This document shows, piece after piece, positions 61,124 to 64,000 of a stretch of 64,000 nucleotides of DNA (positions are counted from its first letter, which is position 1; the number at the start of each line of letters is the position of its first letter). The position numbers were made by a program, and so were the translations under genes. Under the pieces are notes generated by a model. It did no database searches and was not told the origin of the DNA. It saw only the letters and a list, made by a program, of their open reading frames with translations. This DNA comes from Mucilaginibacter rivuli (GTDB taxonomy: Bacteria > Bacteroidota > Bacteroidia > Sphingobacteriales > Sphingobacteriaceae): NCBI RefSeq assembly GCF_019391655.1, contig NZ_JAHXPQ010000005.1, positions 1 to 64,000 of the forward strand, read 5' to 3'.

Positions 61124-64000
61124 TTAAAATCCAACAGTTAGGTTGATACCCAGTGTGCGGCTTGATGGAAATTGGCCTATCTCAAAGCCGGTAACGATAT
61201 CTGTACCGCTCAGGGTACCAAATTCAGGATCGAACATTGGCCAGGGCGACCAGATGTACAGGTCGCGGCCATACACACCAATTCTGGCACTTTGTAAACC
61301 CAGTTTGCTTAATAACTTCACCGGTAAAGAGTAGTCTATCCTTGCTTCGCGGAATTTGATAAAATCAGTACTGAATGTACTGCCTTCGGCGTTATCCGAG
61401 CCCATTTGTGAGCGGTAGTAATTATCTACATCGTAAGTAAGTACATTGTTAGGGCGGTAGCTTCCATCAGGATTTTGAATTACACCATTACCTATAATAC
61501 CACTATACCGGCCCGGCAATGTGCTGGTAAGTTTTCCTTGCTCAACCATTTTATAGTTCATCAGCGAGTGCGCCACAGCACCGTGCTGCGCATCGAATAA
61601 TACATTAAGACGGAATTGCTTATAGGTAAAATTACTGCCCCAGCTTACTTTGTATTTAGGCACTGTGTTGCCCAGGTAAACCAGGTTTGGCGATAATTTG
61701 GCAAAGCCCGTGGTTGCATCATAAACCACTTGCCCGTCAGGTGCGCGCAGGTAACCGTTACCGTACAGATCGCCCATGCTGCCGCCAACTGTAGCAACAA
61801 TCTGGCCGCCACCTACAGCGCCTGTTCTTAACACAACTGAACTATCTGCTATCTCGGCTATCTTATTACGGTTAGCAGAGAATGTACCGAATACAGTCCA
61901 GGTAAAGCTTTTTGTTTTTACAGGGGTAGCATTTAATGAAAGTTCGATGCCTTTGTTATTCACCTGCCCAATATTGGTAAGCGCCTGCGCGTAGCCCGAA
62001 GCGCGATCAACAATACGTGATAGTATCTGGTTTTTGGTATTGCCGGAATATAAGGTAATATCAAAATTCAACCTGTCTTTAAGTAACCGCACATCGGCAC
62101 CAACCTCATAAGTGGTGGTTAATAAGGGCTTCAAATCAAAATCCGGTAGTAATGTAGGGTTCTGTAATGCTCCGCCGGGGTACAAACCTCCCCCTGCGAT
62201 GCTGTAATTATATGATGTGATGTATGCTGTTGTACCGCCGCTGCCAACCCCGGCAAATGATGCCCTTAATTTTGCGTAGGTGATAGCTTTAGGCATTTTA
62301 GCAAAGTCCGAAAGGATAAAGCTTGTGCTCACTGACGGATAAAAAAATCCCGAGTTTGAATGGCGCGAAGGTGTTGCCAAAACACTGGTATAATCCTGGC
62401 GGCCTGTAAACTCAATGTACAAGTAATCTTTGTACGACCCGTCTATCACACCATATAAACTATTGATGGCATACCTGCTTTTATCCGGAAGATAAACCAA
62501 AGGGCCGGCCGCGTTTGATACCGAATAGATACCCGGATAGGTTAAAGAATCGGCCCTTACCTCATCTTTATTATATTTATTAGCCAGCACACTACCACCA
62601 ACCGAAGTAGTTAGTTTAATATCATGCGTTATTTTTTGGTTGTAGCGCAGTAAAAAGTCGCTGGTTATTTCTTGAGAGTAAATGTTTTGTGAACGGTATG
62701 AACCACGCACCAGCTTTGAACCTGCATCATACGGGCGGTTTTGCTCGCGCTGTTCATAGCTCATATCAACCGATGTTCTTAACAATAAGCTAAGGGCTTT
62801 TGTAATTTGATAATTGGCAGATACGTTGCCGGTAATGGCGTTACGGTTAGTTTTATTAATAAACTCGTAAGATACGGCATATGGGTTTTCAGGAAATGAG
62901 CTGTATGGATATTCTATAACCCTGTTTTCCTGCCCTAACTTCCAATAGTTTCTCAGCCAGTTCGGGTCAGCATTGGGTTGCCAAAAAATAAACCAATACA
63001 TAATAGATTGGTTACCATAACCCGCACCGGGCAGATTATCGCTATTCATGTTATTGTAAGATACTTTTGATGATATGGTAAGCTTATCGTTCACTTTGGA
63101 ATTTACCGACATCGCTACCGTGTTGCGATCGTAGCCCGTGTTGGGTACTATCCACTTATTTACAACATTTGTTGCCGAAAAACGGGCTGTTGTTTTATCA
63201 GTACCACCATCAACACTAATGGAGTTTGTAAATGTATGCCCGGTTTCAAAATAGTGGTGAATGGCATCGGTATATGGCACCCAGGGTGTACGTGTTAGCC
63301 CTTGTTTCTGGGTAACAGGGTCAAACTGGTAAAACATCTGGCCGTCAAACTTTGGCCCGTAAGCCGAGCTTGTGCCGCTGGTGCTCGCCCCGTCAGGGCC
63401 TGCGCCATACGAATAATAATTTGCACCACCTGTACCTTGCCCGTACTGGTATTGAAGATCGGGCCAGCGGTTCACGCTTTGCATATTGGTATTTGAATTA
63501 ATGCTAACACCAAAACCTTTACGTTTTGGATTGCCTGATTTTGTGGTGATTACTACCGCGCCATTGGCTCCCCGCTGCCCATACAACGCGGCAGCGCTTG
63601 GCCCTTTCAGTACGGTTACACTTTCAATATCTTCCGGGTTCAGGTCATCGATATTACTGCCGTAATCAGCAGGCATATTGTCGCTGCTGGTACCATAAGC
63701 GGCTTCTCCAGGGTTAGCTGTACGTTTACCGCTACTGTTGTTCATTACAACACCATCAAGTACTATTAAGGCTTCGTTATCGCCGGTAAGGTTATTTTCG
63801 CCACGTAAAATGATCTTACTCGACCCCAGGGGACCGCTATTTGAACGTATAAGGTTCAGCCCCGCAACTTTTCCCGATAAGGCATCAGTCCAGTTGGCCG
63901 ATAACGCATCGGTTAATTGCTCGCCTTTAATTACCGTTGCGGCATAGCCGAGGGCTTTTTCTTCGCGTTTAATACCCAATGCTGTAACTACAACCTCGCT
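61124..64000 (-). CDS. SusC/RagA family TonB-dependent receptor, 5' end beyond window
   Basis: At least 958 residues; the frame stays open to the window edge, where it reads EVVVTALGIKREEKALGYA, the conserved segment at the junction between the SusC carboxypeptidase-like domain and plug. The plug is seen in VLKGPSAAALYGQRGANG, and the barrel ends in GINLTVGF with the terminal Phe. Signal peptide and CarboxypepD_reg-like domain are therefore missing only because of the window end. Works with SusD and a TonB/ExbBD motor to import a bound ligand. Confidence 0.95.
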   Translation of the reverse strand, partial: SEVVVTALGIKREEKALGYAATVIKGEQLTDALSANWTDALSGKVAGLNLIRSNSGPLGSSKIILRGENNLTGDNEALIVLDGVVMNNSSGKRTANPGEAAYGTSSDNMPADYGSNIDDLNPEDIESVTVLKGPSAAALYGQRGANGAVVITTKSGNPKRKGFGVSINSNTNMQSVNRWPDLQYQYGQGTGGANYYSYGAGPDGASTSGTSSAYGPKFDGQMFYQFDPVTQKQGLTRTPWVPYTDAIHHYFETGHTFTNSISVDGGTDKTTARFSATNVVNKWIVPNTGYDRNTVAMSVNSKVNDKLTISSKVSYNNMNSDNLPGAGYGNQSIMYWFIFWQPNADPNWLRNYWKLGQENRVIEYPYSSFPENPYAVSYEFINKTNRNAITGNVSANYQITKALSLLLRTSVDMSYEQREQNRPYDAGSKLVRGSYRSQNIYSQEITSDFLLRYNQKITHDIKLTTSVGGSVLANKYNKDEVRADSLTYPGIYSVSNAAGPLVYLPDKSRYAINSLYGVIDGSYKDYLYIEFTGRQDYTSVLATPSRHSNSGFFYPSVSTSFILSDFAKMPKAITYAKLRASFAGVGSGGTTAYITSYNYSIAGGGLYPGGALQNPTLLPDFDLKPLLTTTYEVGADVRLLKDRLNFDITLYSGNTKNQILSRIVDRASGYAQALTNIGQVNNKGIELSLNATPVKTKSFTWTVFGTFSANRNKIAEIADSSVVLRTGAVGGGQIVATVGGSMGDLYGNGYLRAPDGQVVYDATTGFAKLSPNLVYLGNTVPKYKVSWGSNFTYKQFRLNVLFDAQHGAVAHSLMNYKMVEQGKLTSTLPGRYSGIIGNGVIQNPDGSYRPNNVLTYDVDNYYRSQMGSDNAEGSTFSTDFIKFREARIDYSLPVKLLSKLGLQSARIGVYGRDLYIWSPWPMFDPEFGTLSGTDIVTGFEIGQFPSSRTLGINLTVGF

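Overview
The window looks like chromosome of a Bacteroidota species, most likely Sphingobacteriaceae (Mucilaginibacter/Pedobacter-like; this is inferred from gene content, no database search was possible). Support comes from a SusC/SusD pair, a PorP/SprF-type protein of type IX secretion, many lipoproteins, a family C beta-lactamase-like hydrolase, and promoters of the Bacteroidota type (-7 element TAnnTTTG, for example before rpsA, pfkA, pyrR and hppA). No complete tRNA or rRNA gene, CRISPR array, insertion sequence or prophage was seen.

Layout. 1-2.3 kb: glycogen branching enzyme. 2.3-4.5 kb: a secreted alpha/beta hydrolase and an AT-rich retropepsin-like lipoprotein that ends beside a 25-nt tRNA 3'-end fragment. 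4.5-9.2 kb: a glycolytic block, pfkA - degenerate BadF-type kinase - gap in one operon, a divergent Nudix-type regulator, and a second, intact BadF-type kinase. Related 15-bp palindromes lie before pfkA and before the intact kinase. 9.5-12 kb: TetR regulator, OsmC, PorP/SprF and a tiny charged protein. 12-17.4 kb: cytoplasmic starch/maltose enzymes (GH31, GH13, beta-phosphoglucomutase). 17.5-25 kb: penicillin-acylase family enzyme, LuxE-like protein, PH/SHOCT protein, RES-Xre toxin-antitoxin pair, tyrS, AcpH-like protein. 25-30.5 kb: rpsA, pyrR, pyrB, serine hydrolase. 30.6-38.6 kb: an envelope operon (TPR protein, outer-membrane barrel, HU/SPOR membrane protein, ExbB, ExbD, TonB-like), then folC. 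40-47 kb: PBP4-type carboxypeptidase, two APC permeases, membrane pyrophosphatase. 47-52 kb: DUF6265-like protein, MarC, and the operon guaA - periplasmic-binding lipoprotein - RsmB-like methylase. 52.4-55.2 kb: an operon of a cysteine-free peroxiredoxin-like protein, a fatty-acid hydroxylase/sterol-desaturase family protein and a lipoprotein, preceded by a tiny reading frame coding Met-Cys-Cys-Cys-Ser. 55.5-64 kb: SusC (cut by the window end), SusD, DUF5689 lipoprotein and a beta-propeller/phosphoesterase fusion.

The most interesting material is non-coding: (1) the MCCCS leader, a candidate cysteine-responsive attenuator; (2) the paired palindromes around the Nudix regulator; (3) degenerate heptamer/octamer tandem arrays scattered through intergenic DNA and even inside folC; (4) hairpin elements with 25-27-bp perfect arms that differ from each other by a compensated base pair. 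The most interesting protein system is the SPOR-ExbBD-TonB-TPR-barrel operon.
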